Assembly: GCA_031082125.1 (NCBI GenBank)
Contig: JAVHLM010000008.1
Span: 207,611 to 271,610, forward strand
Reading direction: 5' to 3'
DNA: 64,000 nt
Source of the DNA: Candidatus Eremiobacterota bacterium
Lineage (GTDB): Bacteria > Vulcanimicrobiota > CADAWZ01 > Ess09-12
Below the pieces are notes generated by a model that saw nothing but the letters and a program-made list of their open reading frames with translations, did no database searches and was not told the DNA's origin. Made by a program: the position numbers and the translations under genes. Each line of letters begins with the position of its first letter. Positions within the stretch are counted from its first letter, which is position 1. Below, one piece after another: positions 9,321 to 18,845 of the stretch.

Positions 9321-10679
9321 GTGGTATCCCTATCCCTGGCGCAGAAAAACGTAATCCGCAAGCAGGAGAGAAGCCTTCTCACCATTATCGGAGTCATCCT
9401 CGCGGTGGGATCTTTCGTGGCCCTCCTTTCGGTGGCTGAAGGACTCTACCAGAAATTATACCGCGAGGTCTACGGGAGAAACATCGACATCTACATCCTC
9501 CCCCCCTCGACGCTTCCCCTGCCCACGGGCCCCATCGGCGCGCTGGGGTACTCGGCCGACGAGATCCGCATCATGGAATCACTTCCCGTAAAGCCCCTCA
9601 CGGCACCCCTCCCCCCCGACAAGATGAAAAGCCTTGAGAGAAAAGTTGAAAACATCATCACGTACCTCACCCCTTCTGACACCGCAGAATCCAGCACCAA
9701 GATCCAGAACATAAAAAAAGCCATAGGGGTCACGAGATTCCAGCAGACCATCAACGGCAAGTCAGTGATCCTCTGGGGCATCCCCTATGACCAGAACGAT
9801 ATTGGCGAAGAAAATTTCCTTAAGACCTTTTTCCCCAACGTGACAGTTGCCGACGGGCTCCTTCCCACACCGGAGGGCCCCCCTGACGATCCCTACTGCC
9901 TTGAGGGAGTGAGGAAACTGGAAGAGCTCACCGAAGACGAGAAAAAGATAATCATCGGCACAAAGCTCTCACAGGATCTCAGGCTCCCCTGCGACAGGGA
10001 GTTTTCCATAAAACGGGGACAGAACACGGTAAACCTCAAGGTGGGAACGGTGGCCCGCTTCCAGGTGGGGTTTCAGGACTACTTCTGCTTCATGCCCGTT
10101 GAGACGGCCCTCACCCTCGAGGACTCGCCAGGGAAGGTGAAGGAGATATGGATCCAGGTCCAGGACAAAAAGCTTGTCAAGGAGACAAAGAGGCAGCTTC
10201 AGCTTAACCTTCCCGACCTCTCCGTCAAGACAAGCGAAGAATATCTCGGCGCTTCGAGCGAGCTGGTAAGATATGCATGGCTGCTGCAGTTCGCCATAGC
10301 CCTCATAGGCATTCTCATCGCGACCACAGCTTCAATGAACACCATGCTGATGTCAACCTTTGAGAGAATCAAGGAGTTCGGGGCGCTGCGGGCTATCGGC
10401 ACCTCGCGCTTCACGATAATCATGATGATCCTCATTGAATCGCTCATCCTGTCCATTACGGGGGGGATCTTCGGAATTGTCGTAGGGCTCCTGGGCTCAA
10501 AATTCCTCGACGGCGCCGTAATGTCCATTTTCCAGACCTCCTTTCCGCTGGCCCATATCACCGTGAACCTGATTATCTATGCCCTGGTGCTCTCGCTTTC
10601 AATCGGTATCGTGGGAGCCCTGATCCCTGCCATCATTGTCTACCGCATGGATGTGATTCAAGCCCTCCGCGGGGAATAG
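9321..10679 (+). CDS. ABC transporter permease, MacB/FtsX type
   Basis: 452 residues. One N-terminal membrane helix (about 15-37) is followed by a ~270-residue extracytoplasmic MacB-PCD-like domain. Three C-terminal helices form the FtsX domain, carrying the usual FGALRAIGTS coupling-helix segment. Such permeases power lipoprotein release, peptide efflux or envelope signalling rather than bulk transport. GTG at 9321 is preferred over the upstream TTG because AGAGGAAAG lies before it. The ATPase gene begins 18 bases after the stop, so both form one operon with the following protease. Confidence 0.9.
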   Translation: MVSLSLAQKNVIRKQERSLLTIIGVILAVGSFVALLSVAEGLYQKLYREVYGRNIDIYILPPSTLPLPTGPIGALGYSADEIRIMESLPVKPLTAPLPPDKMKSLERKVENIITYLTPSDTAESSTKIQNIKKAIGVTRFQQTINGKSVILWGIPYDQNDIGEENFLKTFFPNVTVADGLLPTPEGPPDDPYCLEGVRKLEELTEDEKKIIIGTKLSQDLRLPCDREFSIKRGQNTVNLKVGTVARFQVGFQDYFCFMPVETALTLEDSPGKVKEIWIQVQDKKLVKETKRQLQLNLPDLSVKTSEEYLGASSELVRYAWLLQFAIALIGILIATTASMNTMLMSTFERIKEFGALRAIGTSRFTIIMMILIESLILSITGGIFGIVVGLLGSKFLDGAVMSIFQTSFPLAHITVNLIIYALVLSLSIGIVGALIPAIIVYRMDVIQALRGE

Positions 10680-10697
10680 CAACGACAGGAGCGCGCC

Positions 10698-11375
10698 ATG
10701 AGAGTACGACTGATTAGCATCCACAAATACTGGGAGACCCAGGCAGGGAAGCTCCGGGTCCTGGAGAACGTGAACGTAGAATTCAAATCCGGGGACTTTA
10801 TTGCCATCATGGGGCCTTCGGGCTCGGGCAAGTCCACGCTCCTCTTCCTGCTGGGATGCATCGATCTCCCCAACTTCGGCCATATCTTCCTTGATGAAAC
10901 TGATGTGACGGCCCAGTCAGAGACCGTGAGGGAAAAAATAAGGCTCAATCACATCGGCTTCATCTTCCAGAATTACTATCTTATTCCCACCCTCTCGGTC
11001 ATGGAAAACGTCATGCTCCCCATGCAGCTCGCCGGGTCCTATGGGAGCGAGAGGGACCAGCGGGCGGCATCTCTGCTGCGCCTCGTGGGCATGGAGAAAA
11101 AAGCATTTGAGAAGACCACCAGGCTCTCGGGAGGACAGGTGCAGCGCGTGGCGACGGCGAGGGCCCTGGCCAATCTCCCGGGGCTCCTCCTTGCCGATGA
11201 GCCGACAGGAAACCTGGATACGCGGGGAAGCAAGGAGATCATGGAGGTGCTTCGCTCGGTGAACGAGAACCAGAAGCTCACCACCATCGTAGTGACCCAC
11301 GATCCCAAAGTGGCGAGCTACGCGAACAGGACCTACTACCTTGATGAAGGGAGACTGACGGCAACGGCGATCTAA
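10698..11375 (+). CDS. ABC transporter ATP-binding protein, LolD/MacB type
   Basis: 225 residues with Walker [10 protein letters not shown] (39-47), Q-loop FQNYY, signature LSGGQVQR (near 143), Walker B LLLADEP (near 163) and the switch histidine in VTHD. It belongs to the LolD/MacB/FtsE group and should energise the FtsX-type permease just upstream. AGGAG precedes the ATG. The stop is four bases from the start of the M48-like protease gene. Confidence 0.95.
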   Translation: MRVRLISIHKYWETQAGKLRVLENVNVEFKSGDFIAIMGPSGSGKSTLLFLLGCIDLPNFGHIFLDETDVTAQSETVREKIRLNHIGFIFQNYYLIPTLSVMENVMLPMQLAGSYGSERDQRAASLLRLVGMEKKAFEKTTRLSGGQVQRVATARALANLPGLLLADEPTGNLDTRGSKEIMEVLRSVNENQKLTTIVVTHDPKVASYANRTYYLDEGRLTATAI

Positions 11376-11379
11376 CAAA

Positions 11380-12885
11380 ATGATGGGATACCTGGCCGGC
11401 CTCTCAGCCACACTCGCGATCTGTTTTCTCACCTCTCTTTACGGGGGGCTTCTCCTCTGTGAATATCTCAGGATCCCCCTCACACTGGCATCTTGCGCCC
11501 CCCTCTTCATTTTCGGCCTGCAGTATGCCCTTTTCCCCGCAGTCATCGAGAGGCTCTTCTCACCGATTACCTGGCACGGCGGGGAGGGCAGCTTCCATGA
11601 AATGATAAAGGAGCTTGCGCCGCCTGGAAAGTCCGGCAAAGTGACGACCGGGACCTTCCCCTGTCCCCTCCCGCTCATCTTCACCTTCGGCTCCCATGGG
11701 AACAAGGCGAGGATTCTTGCAAGCAAAGGGCTCCTGGACCTCCTGGACAGAAAGGAGATGAAAGCCGTCGCGGCCCATGAGCTCTCCCATGCCCTCTCGG
11801 GAGATTACCTTGTCATGATGTGCACGGGCCTCATCCCCTTCTTTCTTTATCACTGCGCCAAGAGTACCTTTCTCATAGGGGCTCACGTCAGCACCCTCAG
11901 GAACACAAGGAGCATTTCGCTCTTTTCAGCACTTCTCAGATGGCTCTGGGCGCTGTGCTCCTTCCCCCTCCTTTTCGCCTCAAGGGCAAGGGAGAGGAAA
12001 GCCGACAGCTCCGTGGAAGGCGGGCTCCAGGCCCCTCTCAGAAGGGCCCTTGCGAAAATCACCGCTTCTTTCCGGTCTTGCCCCGGGACAGAGACCAGGG
12101 ACCTGCACAGGGCCCTCTCCCTCAGCTTCATTGGAATCATCGATCCCCGGTGCGCCATAGGCACGGTGAAATACGGAGAAACGGGCAGGAGGGGAAAGAG
12201 GTTCCTGCGGGAGGCCATTCTTAACCCCTGGCTTTCCTGGTTTGAATTGTTCTCATCCCACCCGGCGCTGCGCCTCAGAAAGGCTCCGGAAATACCAGAG
12301 GCCCAGGAAAGAGCGTTGAAGCATCATATCGGCCATGCGTACATTGAGATGGTCATCTTCTTCCTGCCCGCCCTGTCATTCATTGCGGGACTATTCAGCG
12401 TGCTCCGGGGAGGCTACCTGGGCCTTCCCCTGGTGCTGGGGGGCCTTACCGGCATCTTTACACTCTCTTTTCTATTCCCCCGCCCTCCCTCAAAGGCGGC
12501 CACCCTGCCGGAGCTGCTGGAGGGATGCCCCCTCTCGCCCCTCAGGAGCATCGCCTTCACCATGAAGGGCTCCCTGGCCCAGGCCGGCCACTTCGGCGCC
12601 ATCCCCTGGTACCTTCTTTTCAGAGCCGGCGAAGGGACTGTCCCCCTTAAGTTCCTTACGGTCATTCCCCCTGAGGTCCTCTTTCTTCCGGAGCTTCTCG
12701 AGAAAGAGACCGAGCTCGCAGGGTGGATAAGAAAAAGCCCCTTTCCCCATGTGACGGTCTCCCGGCTCACCAGGGGGAGATGCCTCTATTTCGCCTGGCA
12801 GCCCCTCCTTCTCTTCGCCGCGGCATGGGGATCGCTCATCCTGGGATTGTTTTTAATCGGCTATCAGCTCTGCTCCGGAGCATGA
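11380..12885 (+). CDS. M48-family (HtpX-like) membrane metalloprotease
   Basis: 501 residues. It has an N-terminal membrane helix pair, then the zinc site HELSH (H133, E134, H137), and a downstream ARERKAD segment near residue 205 that supplies the third zinc ligand as in HtpX/Ste24. Further membrane segments lie near 150-170, 185-200, 320-360 and at the C-terminus. M48 proteases clear damaged membrane proteins or mature exported peptides. It starts four bases after the ABC ATPase stop, with no room for its own promoter, so it belongs to that operon. Processing of a substrate exported by the transporter is a reasonable inference but unproven. Confidence 0.85.
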   Translation: MMGYLAGLSATLAICFLTSLYGGLLLCEYLRIPLTLASCAPLFIFGLQYALFPAVIERLFSPITWHGGEGSFHEMIKELAPPGKSGKVTTGTFPCPLPLIFTFGSHGNKARILASKGLLDLLDRKEMKAVAAHELSHALSGDYLVMMCTGLIPFFLYHCAKSTFLIGAHVSTLRNTRSISLFSALLRWLWALCSFPLLFASRARERKADSSVEGGLQAPLRRALAKITASFRSCPGTETRDLHRALSLSFIGIIDPRCAIGTVKYGETGRRGKRFLREAILNPWLSWFELFSSHPALRLRKAPEIPEAQERALKHHIGHAYIEMVIFFLPALSFIAGLFSVLRGGYLGLPLVLGGLTGIFTLSFLFPRPPSKAATLPELLEGCPLSPLRSIAFTMKGSLAQAGHFGAIPWYLLFRAGEGTVPLKFLTVIPPEVLFLPELLEKETELAGWIRKSPFPHVTVSRLTRGRCLYFAWQPLLLFAAAWGSLILGLFLIGYQLCSGA

Positions 12886-13062
12886 CCCGCATCAAGCGAA
12901 GATTCTTGATTCCACCTGCAGAAGATCATAATTATTTGCACGGATTACACACCCTTTCGGGAATCCAGAATCCGGGAGTCAGGGGGGGTGCACTCCCGAA
13001 AAGATGCAACAAGCGCTTGAATTGGTGCAAGGGAGGGGATAAGTGAGAAAGGGGCTTGTGAG

Positions 13063-13299
13063 GTGAAAAAGAACTACACGGTGCAGGTGCTGATTGAGCA
13101 GGATGAGGACGGCAGGTATGTCTCCTCCTGTCCCAGCCTTGAGGGGTGCTCCACCCAGGGCGACACGTTTGAGGAGGCGATGGAGAACATCAGGGATGTC
13201 ATAATGATGTGCATGAAAGAGCTTGCGGAGGAGAAAAAGACTTTTGACCTAAAGTATCCCGAGATCATAGGGGTGAAGCACCTGGAGATAGCGATATGA
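13063..13299 (+). CDS. HicB-family antitoxin, orphan
   Basis: 78 residues in the HicB fold: an N-terminal strand YTVQVLIEQDEDG, then YVSSCPSLEGC and a helix with TFEEAMENI, matching the pseudo-RNase-H domain of HicB antitoxins. It starts with GTG; the nearest Shine-Dalgarno-like run (AAAGGGG) is rather far. The stop overlaps an ATGA start that opens a 17-codon ORF resembling a HicA N-terminus before a stop codon. The toxin partner therefore appears lost or broken. Confidence 0.82.
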   Translation: MKKNYTVQVLIEQDEDGRYVSSCPSLEGCSTQGDTFEEAMENIRDVIMMCMKELAEEKKTFDLKYPEIIGVKHLEIAI

Positions 13300-13647
13300 G
13301 CGAGAGGCTGCCGGTGCTCTCGCTGGAGGAGCTTGGAAAGCTGCGGTGAGGGGCTGCGGCGGGGGAGGCCGGAAAATTTTGTCACTGAAAGAGTGCTTGC
13401 AATCAATGAGTGGGAATATGTCACCCTTTTTCCGGGTGAGGTTTAGAAGAAATATTCGGTTGGAATCGATGGTTCTGTGATGAAAAGTGCCAAGGGGACA
13501 TGGGAAAGGTCAAATGACGACTACCGCGTGAGGATCACTCACCAGAGCGTGACAGACAGCTTCATGGTGAGGTTCAGTCCTGATGGGAGGAGTTTCACCG
13601 CTTATAAAGGAGGCCAGATATACAGAAAAGGCAGCCGTGTCAAATGA
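13296..13647 (+). pseudogene. Broken small gene(s) after hicB
   Basis: ATG at 13296 overlaps the hicB stop and opens MSERLPVLSLEELGKLR before a TGA, reminiscent of HicA N-termini. In another frame, from about 13370, the sequence reads ENFVTERVLAINEWEYVTLF and on to a TAG at about 13446. It then continues in the same frame without a break as KKYSVGIDGSVMKSAKGTW to a TGA at 13647. The last part alone could be a 55-residue ORF (ATG 13480). One internal stop and a probable frameshift make this a decayed gene of unknown family. Confidence 0.5.
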
Positions 13648-14148
13648 GACCGGGTTCTCTAAGTGGAGAGAAAATTTTCAGTAGCATAGGACAATGGGGA
13701 AATTGCCATGAAAAACGAGAAGAAGAACAAGCCGGATTGCATTCGGTGGAGTACGACTTTTCTTGCGCTCACATGATCTTCCTTATTTCGCTTTCTCAGT
13801 AATCAAGTGGGGGAAGCAACGGGAAAAAATATTCTGACATCTTCAAAGCAGTGGGGTAGTTGATAGGAAGCTTGATTTCGGTGCCCCCCGTCCTCCGAAG
13901 AGAGTATACAAGAAATTTCGGGAAAAGTCTAGAAATTTTCCGGCGAAGGGTGACGAAAAGGGGGCAAAGAGAGAAGAATTCCGGGAAGCGGTGTGTCGAT
14001 GCGAGGAAAAAGGCGGGATATCAGGCTGAAAGCCCTGATTCTGTAAGCGCCGAACCAGAGCCCTTACTGCCCCTTATATCTTCAGTTGCACCCGAGAACC
14101 ACTCGATGAAATAGTAATCGGCATAGGGGTATTTGGTGCGCATATGTA
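13648..14148. other. No recognisable gene
   Basis: About 500 bases. Open frames cross it but show no family motif, no good ribosome binding site and little protein-like composition. It lies between remnants and is best read as decayed DNA. Confidence 0.5.
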
Positions 14149-14439
14149 ATGGGGTGGGGCGGCCTCGATACGGAGGAGAAGCACCTGAAGGCCCAGTCGC
14201 TGAGAGCGCTCCTGCAGGAGGTGGGCACGCACCCCGCGATGCTGATGGGCGGGCTTGCGGGCCTCGAGGATCGCCTTTCGTCCTTCAGTTGGGTGCAGAT
14301 GAAGGACGAGGAGAAGAAGGCCCTCATTGAGAAAGCGGAGGAGCTCCGGGCGCTTTCGGCAGAGATGGGCAGGCTTCCGGAGGTGAGAGAGGCTGCCAGG
14401 GGAGAGCTTGAGAGGCGCTCCGAGAAGGGCGGGGGATAG
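14149..14439 (+). CDS. Hypothetical helical protein or gene fragment
   Basis: 96 residues, no recognised family. From residue 10 on, it reads as amphipathic helices rich in E, K and L (for example KDEEKKALIEKAEEL). Codon use resembles the surrounding real genes more than the flanking debris does. No Shine-Dalgarno sequence stands before the ATG, and the region is full of fragments. It may be the C-terminal part of a lost longer gene. Confidence 0.4.
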   Translation: MGWGGLDTEEKHLKAQSLRALLQEVGTHPAMLMGGLAGLEDRLSSFSWVQMKDEEKKALIEKAEELRALSAEMGRLPEVREAARGELERRSEKGGG

Positions 14440-14587
14440 GCTTCTGTGTATGAAGCAGCGGTCTGAATCGTATGTTCATAGAATGCTACCGCGGGGTGTG
14501 GAGGTTTTGTCTACAGAATATCGTTTTGAATCGATGTGTGCTTCATGGTAGTCATTTCGGTTTTAAGCTAGCGGTAAAAAGCATCTA

Positions 14588-14899
14588 TTGGGAGGCCCGA
14601 ATTGCTCCAGAGTGCTTTGGCTGACAATTCATTTTATGATTGGAAAGTATCGCACTCAACGGGGCGTTGTCTTTGGTGCAGGGCTTTTTTGAAAGCACAA
14701 GTTTGCTTACCAATTCTGTTTTGGGGATTTTCATTTTATCTTTTCTCTCCGTGGTTATTCCAGTGATACTTTCGACAACTGATTGAGCGAGATTTTCAGC
14801 GATTTTGCGGGATTTGGAAAGCTGGGATTGAAGGGTGTCGCAGAGAACCAGAAGGGATTTGGTTTTGGTAACGATACGGTGTGGTTCGGGAAGAGGAGG
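14588..14899 (-). pseudogene. Type I restriction specificity subunit (hsdS) C-terminal fragment
   Basis: Minus-strand reading gives PPLPEPHRIVTK, then LLVLCDTLQSQL, a helix with KIAENLAQSVVESI, and an APLSAIL segment. This is the conserved C-terminal coiled coil and tail of HsdS, in which PPLPEQxRIV and LxxLCDxLE are standard. After about 14625 the frame breaks: the frame one base over continues with IVSQSTLEQFG, where family members have an SAKxLW-like stretch. No upstream target-recognition domain exists here, since the 5' side abuts the pflA-like fragment. It is a nonfunctional relic of a lost restriction system. Confidence 0.72.
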
Positions 14900-15196
14900 A
14901 TACTTGATAACCTGGAGAAGCTTGCGGGAAGAAGGGATGTATCCCTCATGGTCCGCCTTCCCCTCATACCGGGAATCGATGACAGCGACGGCAACATAAA
15001 GGCAACCGCGCAGTTCTGCAGAAAAACCGGTATCAAGGAGATTCACGTGCTTTCCTATCACCCTCTCGGCATCCCGAAGTATCAGCAGCTCGGCAGGGAA
15101 TATACGCTTCACGGAACGCCGGGCCCCTCTCAGACAAGCCTCCAGGAGCTCAAGGAGATAATTGAAGCAGAGGGCATGGAAGGTATCATCGAGTGA
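14897..15196 (+). pseudogene. Glycyl-radical (pyruvate formate-lyase) activating enzyme, C-terminal fragment
   Basis: From about residue RILDNLEKLAG onward the reading matches the last ~100 residues of PflA-type radical SAM activases: a strand with MVRLPLIPGIDD, a helix, IHVLSYHPLG, and KYQQLGREY. The radical SAM cysteine motif CxxxCxxC and the whole N-terminal half are absent. Upstream sequence is an antisense hsdS fragment instead. The fragment cannot be active. It implies that a recombination or deletion joined two relics within a few bases of 14897. Confidence 0.75.
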
Positions 15197-15333
15197 CGGG
15201 GTGAATTTTTTCCTGGGAAAAGGTTCTTATTCATCCGTTGCACCTGGGAGGGCCTGCTCCCCCTTCAGGTATCTCTGGAAATATAAGGGTAAACCGGCGT
15301 CCTGCTGTTGCCCGGAGAGGAGATTATTCAAGT

Positions 15334-16359
15334 ATGGCAGCGTTACCTTTCAAATCTGTCATTGCAGTCATTGTCATCTTTGCATGTATATCCTGCGGCT
15401 GTTCAACAAACAGCGAGTCCGCCAGGTTAAAAAGTGACCAGGAGCGACTCCGGAGGGAAAACGGGGAATTGCGAAAGAAGGCGCTTCTGGTCGAAAGCGA
15501 GAACAGGAGACTCTCCTCTGAAATCAAAGATAATGAGCTGAGACTTGAAGCGCTTAAGAGAAGGATCAATACTACTGACATTCCGATGGAAATCTCCAAT
15601 AGAAATCTAGAGGAGTGTAAAAGCAACCTCATGGAAATATCTGTTGCCATCAAGGAATATGCAAATACTCACAAGGGAATACTGCCGAAGAAACTTGACA
15701 TGCTCCTGGAAGGAAACAAGTATCTGATATCAAGACCAGTCTGTCCTTCCGCAGGTAAAGACACCTATTCAGCAGGCTATTCAATGTCGAAAGATGGAAA
15801 ATCGTTTATCGTCCGCTGCGCGGGACATAACCATAAGGATAAGGGTATCGCTCAAAATCTGCCGCAGTACAGCTCAAAATCCGGAATGGCTGATTCTGTA
15901 AAACAGCTGGCGCTCACCAGCCCGAAGCCCGCCATAGAGATAAAGGATCATATTACCGATAAATGGTATAAAGTGGTGATAAGAATTGGCAAAGTCGATA
16001 AGGATATGATGCCTCTGAGGGGAGATATCGAGGGGGCCATAAAAAAGAATGATGCCGTGAATTTTCTCTTCTACAGCGATAATTACAGAAGCGGGCTCGA
16101 TGAAGAAAAAGCCGAGCGCAGGCTCTATGAAAAGCTTAAAAAGCTGCTTGCCGATGATGGCCGGCTTAAAGCGGGAGAATGTGAAGTTGAGCTGGAGCTG
16201 AAGCTGCGTTTTATCCCTGACGGAACAAGAAAATATCATAAGGTGAGCGGAGGTTATGTCGATTACTGGCATGTTGCCAAGGAATTGCCTGCGTGGAGGG
16301 TAATTATCAAAGATATTACGAAATATAAAAAAAGATCGGGAAATATCATTGATGTCTGA
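15334..16359 (+). CDS. Putative lipoprotein with coiled coil and pseudopilin-like segment
   Basis: 341 residues. ATG 15334 opens a signal sequence with a hydrophobic core and cysteines around 25-28 that could serve as lipid anchor, though the lipobox is not ideal. Residues ~30-85 are a charged coiled coil. Then comes a segment beginning CKSNLMEISVAIKEYANTHK and running to CPSAGKDTY and CAGHNH. It resembles the C-terminal half of type II secretion/pilin-like domains (CxxNxxxIxxAxxxY, PxxL, CPxAGxxTY). The C-terminal ~140 residues are not recognised. GGAGAGGAG stands upstream. The role is probably envelope-associated. Confidence 0.7.
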   Translation: MAALPFKSVIAVIVIFACISCGCSTNSESARLKSDQERLRRENGELRKKALLVESENRRLSSEIKDNELRLEALKRRINTTDIPMEISNRNLEECKSNLMEISVAIKEYANTHKGILPKKLDMLLEGNKYLISRPVCPSAGKDTYSAGYSMSKDGKSFIVRCAGHNHKDKGIAQNLPQYSSKSGMADSVKQLALTSPKPAIEIKDHITDKWYKVVIRIGKVDKDMMPLRGDIEGAIKKNDAVNFLFYSDNYRSGLDEEKAERRLYEKLKKLLADDGRLKAGECEVELELKLRFIPDGTRKYHKVSGGYVDYWHVAKELPAWRVIIKDITKYKKRSGNIIDV

Positions 16360-16415
16360 AATTGACGGGCTGATCCTCACATGGCATTCTCGTCACTCAA
16401 TGCCCGCCTCTTTTC

Positions 16416-18017
16416 TTATTCGATAATGACCGGTGTGGGTGTGAGCTCAATGATGAGCTCCTTCCCGCCTCCCTCAAGTTTTGCCGGGGAGGCCTCCTGC
16501 GATGTCGTGGGGATTTCCCAGAGCTCCCGCGCGTTTCTTACCCCCTTGAGGAGCACTTTTTTTGCAGGAAGGGGGTCCGAGAGCGGGCGGACTTTTTCTT
16601 CCCGAAGCCAGGCCGCGTACACAACCCTGGAAGAGCCCGGGAAGGTGAACCGGTAAAGGTCGGCACCGCCTTCTCCGGGCAGTTTTTCCGCGGTCTTGAA
16701 GCCGTCCAGCTTTTCCGCAAGCAGTTTCAATGCGTAAAAGGCTGCCCAGGGCTTCCCCTCCCTGTCCATAAGGCCCATGTAAGGGTTGCGCACAGTGAGG
16801 GCCGCCGGTGTGCCGTCCCAGTCATGGGGCATGCCCATGAAGACCTTCTCAAAGCCCGCCGCGAACCTCGTGACGAAGACCCGGGCGAGAAGGCGCGCCT
16901 GTTCAGCCCTGTACCACTCCTGCGCTTTTGCGTGGCCGGGATTATTCTTCTTCTTGACGGCCTCCAGGATCTCTTTCCCTCCCGGCACAGAAAGAGAGGG
17001 GTGAAAAACCCCGCTCTCTATGGGCGCGATCTGCGGCTCGCACCGCGCCTCCATATCCCATATGGCCCTCTTCAGCCCGGTCTTCGCCATCTCTTTCCTT
17101 ACCCAGCTCATATAGCCCGCCGAGGCCGAGGGGTGAGGGCCGTTCCCCCCGGCGTCCAGGATATCATAGAAGGGGGCAAGGGCGATTGTCTTCTCGGTGA
17201 AAGCCCGCGCCCGTTTCCAGATGGCTGCCGTCCTGGCATTTGACGGCTTTTCCAGGAAGGCGGCAAAGCGCTTCTCAAAGAGAAGACCTTCCGGATCCTC
17301 ATGGAAAAGGTCATTCCACCTGATGCCGTTTGAGATTATCTTCACCTCGGGGCAGGCCTTTTTTGCCGACTGCCAGGTTTCCCTGAGAAGGGTCTCATAG
17401 TCCTCCACGGTGCCGGTCCAGAACATGGGGTTGGCATACTCGTTCCCCACCTGGTAGTGGAGGATGGGGAATCTGAGGCCTGGCATGTCGTCTCTGCCGT
17501 CGCCGTCGTAACGCTCCACCATGGCCTCCACCCAGGCGCGGTAAGCGGGCATCGCCGAGGGCTCGGGGAGCCTGTCGGTGCTCTTCCAGAGGATCTCCGG
17601 CAATGTGAAGCCCATATCGGGGCGGTACTTTATGGGACCGGCAAACCATCCACTCATGGTTCTCAAGGTGAAAGAGATGCTCCATCCATGCTTCTGCCAC
17701 TGCGCCACGGCCCTGTCAACCGCTGCCCACTGGTACCTGTGGACAACCCCCCTGGGCTTCTGCGGCTCAATGGATGCCCATGACACGGGGGCAAAGTTCA
17801 CCCAGCGGGCCCCGGTCCCGCTGAACTTCCGGGGCCACTCCTCTCTCTGGTAGAAGGGCTCGCTGTAGAAGACATAATCTATCCCGAACCTGGAATCACG
17901 CCTTTCCTCCCCGCTGCGCGGCGGCGCACCGGCCTTGCTGCTCGCGGGGCTTTTCCCGCAGGCAGTGAGAAACAGTATCCCCAGAAGCGCAAGAATTCTG
18001 AAAGCGATGGTTTTCAT
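16416..18017 (-). CDS. Lipoprotein TIM-barrel glycoside hydrolase-like protein
   Basis: 533 residues. The signal peptide ends in LFLTAC, a good lipobox. Clan GH-A-like features follow: an early SWASIEPQ strand-end, VGNEY near residue 193 (expected acid/base glutamate after asparagine) and WDMEA near 322 (candidate nucleophile). A beta-sandwich-like tail follows. The pattern resembles GH5/GH39/GH42-type enzymes, but I cannot place it in one family. ATG 18017 has GAAGGAG upstream; a longer ORF upstream lacks that. It is convergent with the preceding lipoprotein gene. It may trim or degrade polysaccharide outside the inner membrane. Confidence 0.75.
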   Translation of the reverse strand: MKTIAFRILALLGILFLTACGKSPASSKAGAPPRSGEERRDSRFGIDYVFYSEPFYQREEWPRKFSGTGARWVNFAPVSWASIEPQKPRGVVHRYQWAAVDRAVAQWQKHGWSISFTLRTMSGWFAGPIKYRPDMGFTLPEILWKSTDRLPEPSAMPAYRAWVEAMVERYDGDGRDDMPGLRFPILHYQVGNEYANPMFWTGTVEDYETLLRETWQSAKKACPEVKIISNGIRWNDLFHEDPEGLLFEKRFAAFLEKPSNARTAAIWKRARAFTEKTIALAPFYDILDAGGNGPHPSASAGYMSWVRKEMAKTGLKRAIWDMEARCEPQIAPIESGVFHPSLSVPGGKEILEAVKKKNNPGHAKAQEWYRAEQARLLARVFVTRFAAGFEKVFMGMPHDWDGTPAALTVRNPYMGLMDREGKPWAAFYALKLLAEKLDGFKTAEKLPGEGGADLYRFTFPGSSRVVYAAWLREEKVRPLSDPLPAKKVLLKGVRNARELWEIPTTSQEASPAKLEGGGKELIIELTPTPVIIE

Positions 18018-18845
18018 GGCCCGGTGCTCCTTCTCCTGAAAATGAACTCCCCCTGTGTTCCCGGATTCAGGGGGTGTCGCCCTCTCTCCTGTGTATTCCT
18101 GCCCCGGAGGGATGAACCCTGCCGCCATAATGAGCGTGAGTATAGAGTGGGGGGATGCGGAGTTTCATGACTTTTCCCGGATAAAATCGCTTTGCATCAT
18201 GGCTTTGGATGCGCAAGGCTTGATGTTTTCCCCAGAGAGAAATAGCGCAGTAAGATTCCTGGGCCATAAGAAAAATTGAAGAGGGCAGGGTAGATTTGCA
18301 TGTAACAGGCGAGCGTGGGAGCACTCCACTATTCATGCAACGGCGGGCAAGGCCCCTCAAGAGGCTTAAGAACACGTGAAAATATGCCTTTCCTGCACAT
18401 CTGCATCTTTTTACATGAGAAGGCCAGATCTGTCAAGACCAACGTGGTGGTCGTTACTATGGCACTGCTCCTCTCCCTGCTGAAGACCTGCCATCATCAT
18501 TAAGCCCGGCAATAGACTTAAGACTATTGAGGTTGAATTCTTTTTTCTTCGTTGTTTTTTATATAAAACAACTTCTTTTTCTCTTCCCCCTGGGAAGAAT
18601 GGACTCACTCCATACCTGCCTCCTCTTGCCAGGCTCTCAAAATCCACTTGCCACGTTTACATCCGCACTCTTTGAGGATCTATTCTTTGAGATCCGGTGC
18701 ATGGTAGGGTCCGTCAAGCACAGGTGCTGCAATTTTGGGACCGCCATCATTTGTGGCGACAGATGCACCGCAGTCACCTGGACTGAGCAAATGGATTCTT
18801 GCCTGGTAATCCCGTTATGCGATCATATTTTCAATGCTGTTCTTG
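18018..18845. other. Long region without a recognisable gene
   Basis: About 830 bases. No ORF here looks like a protein. A GTTGTTTT/AAAACAAC hairpin (18551-18558, 18565-18572) followed by a T-rich run could be a weak terminator or the edge of the insertion-sequence remnant that follows. The last ~200 bases may be the 3' non-coding end of that element. Confidence 0.4.

Noticed and set aside
12951..13002. Inverted repeats TTTCGGGA/TCCCGAAA and CGGGAGT/ACTCCCG with a G7 run after the M48 gene
   Set aside because: No T-run follows, the stems compete with each other, and a regulatory role could not be supported.
13860..14114. 84-codon ORF in the debris region
   Set aside because: No ribosome site, no family pattern, and basic low-complexity composition in a stretch with other decayed genes.
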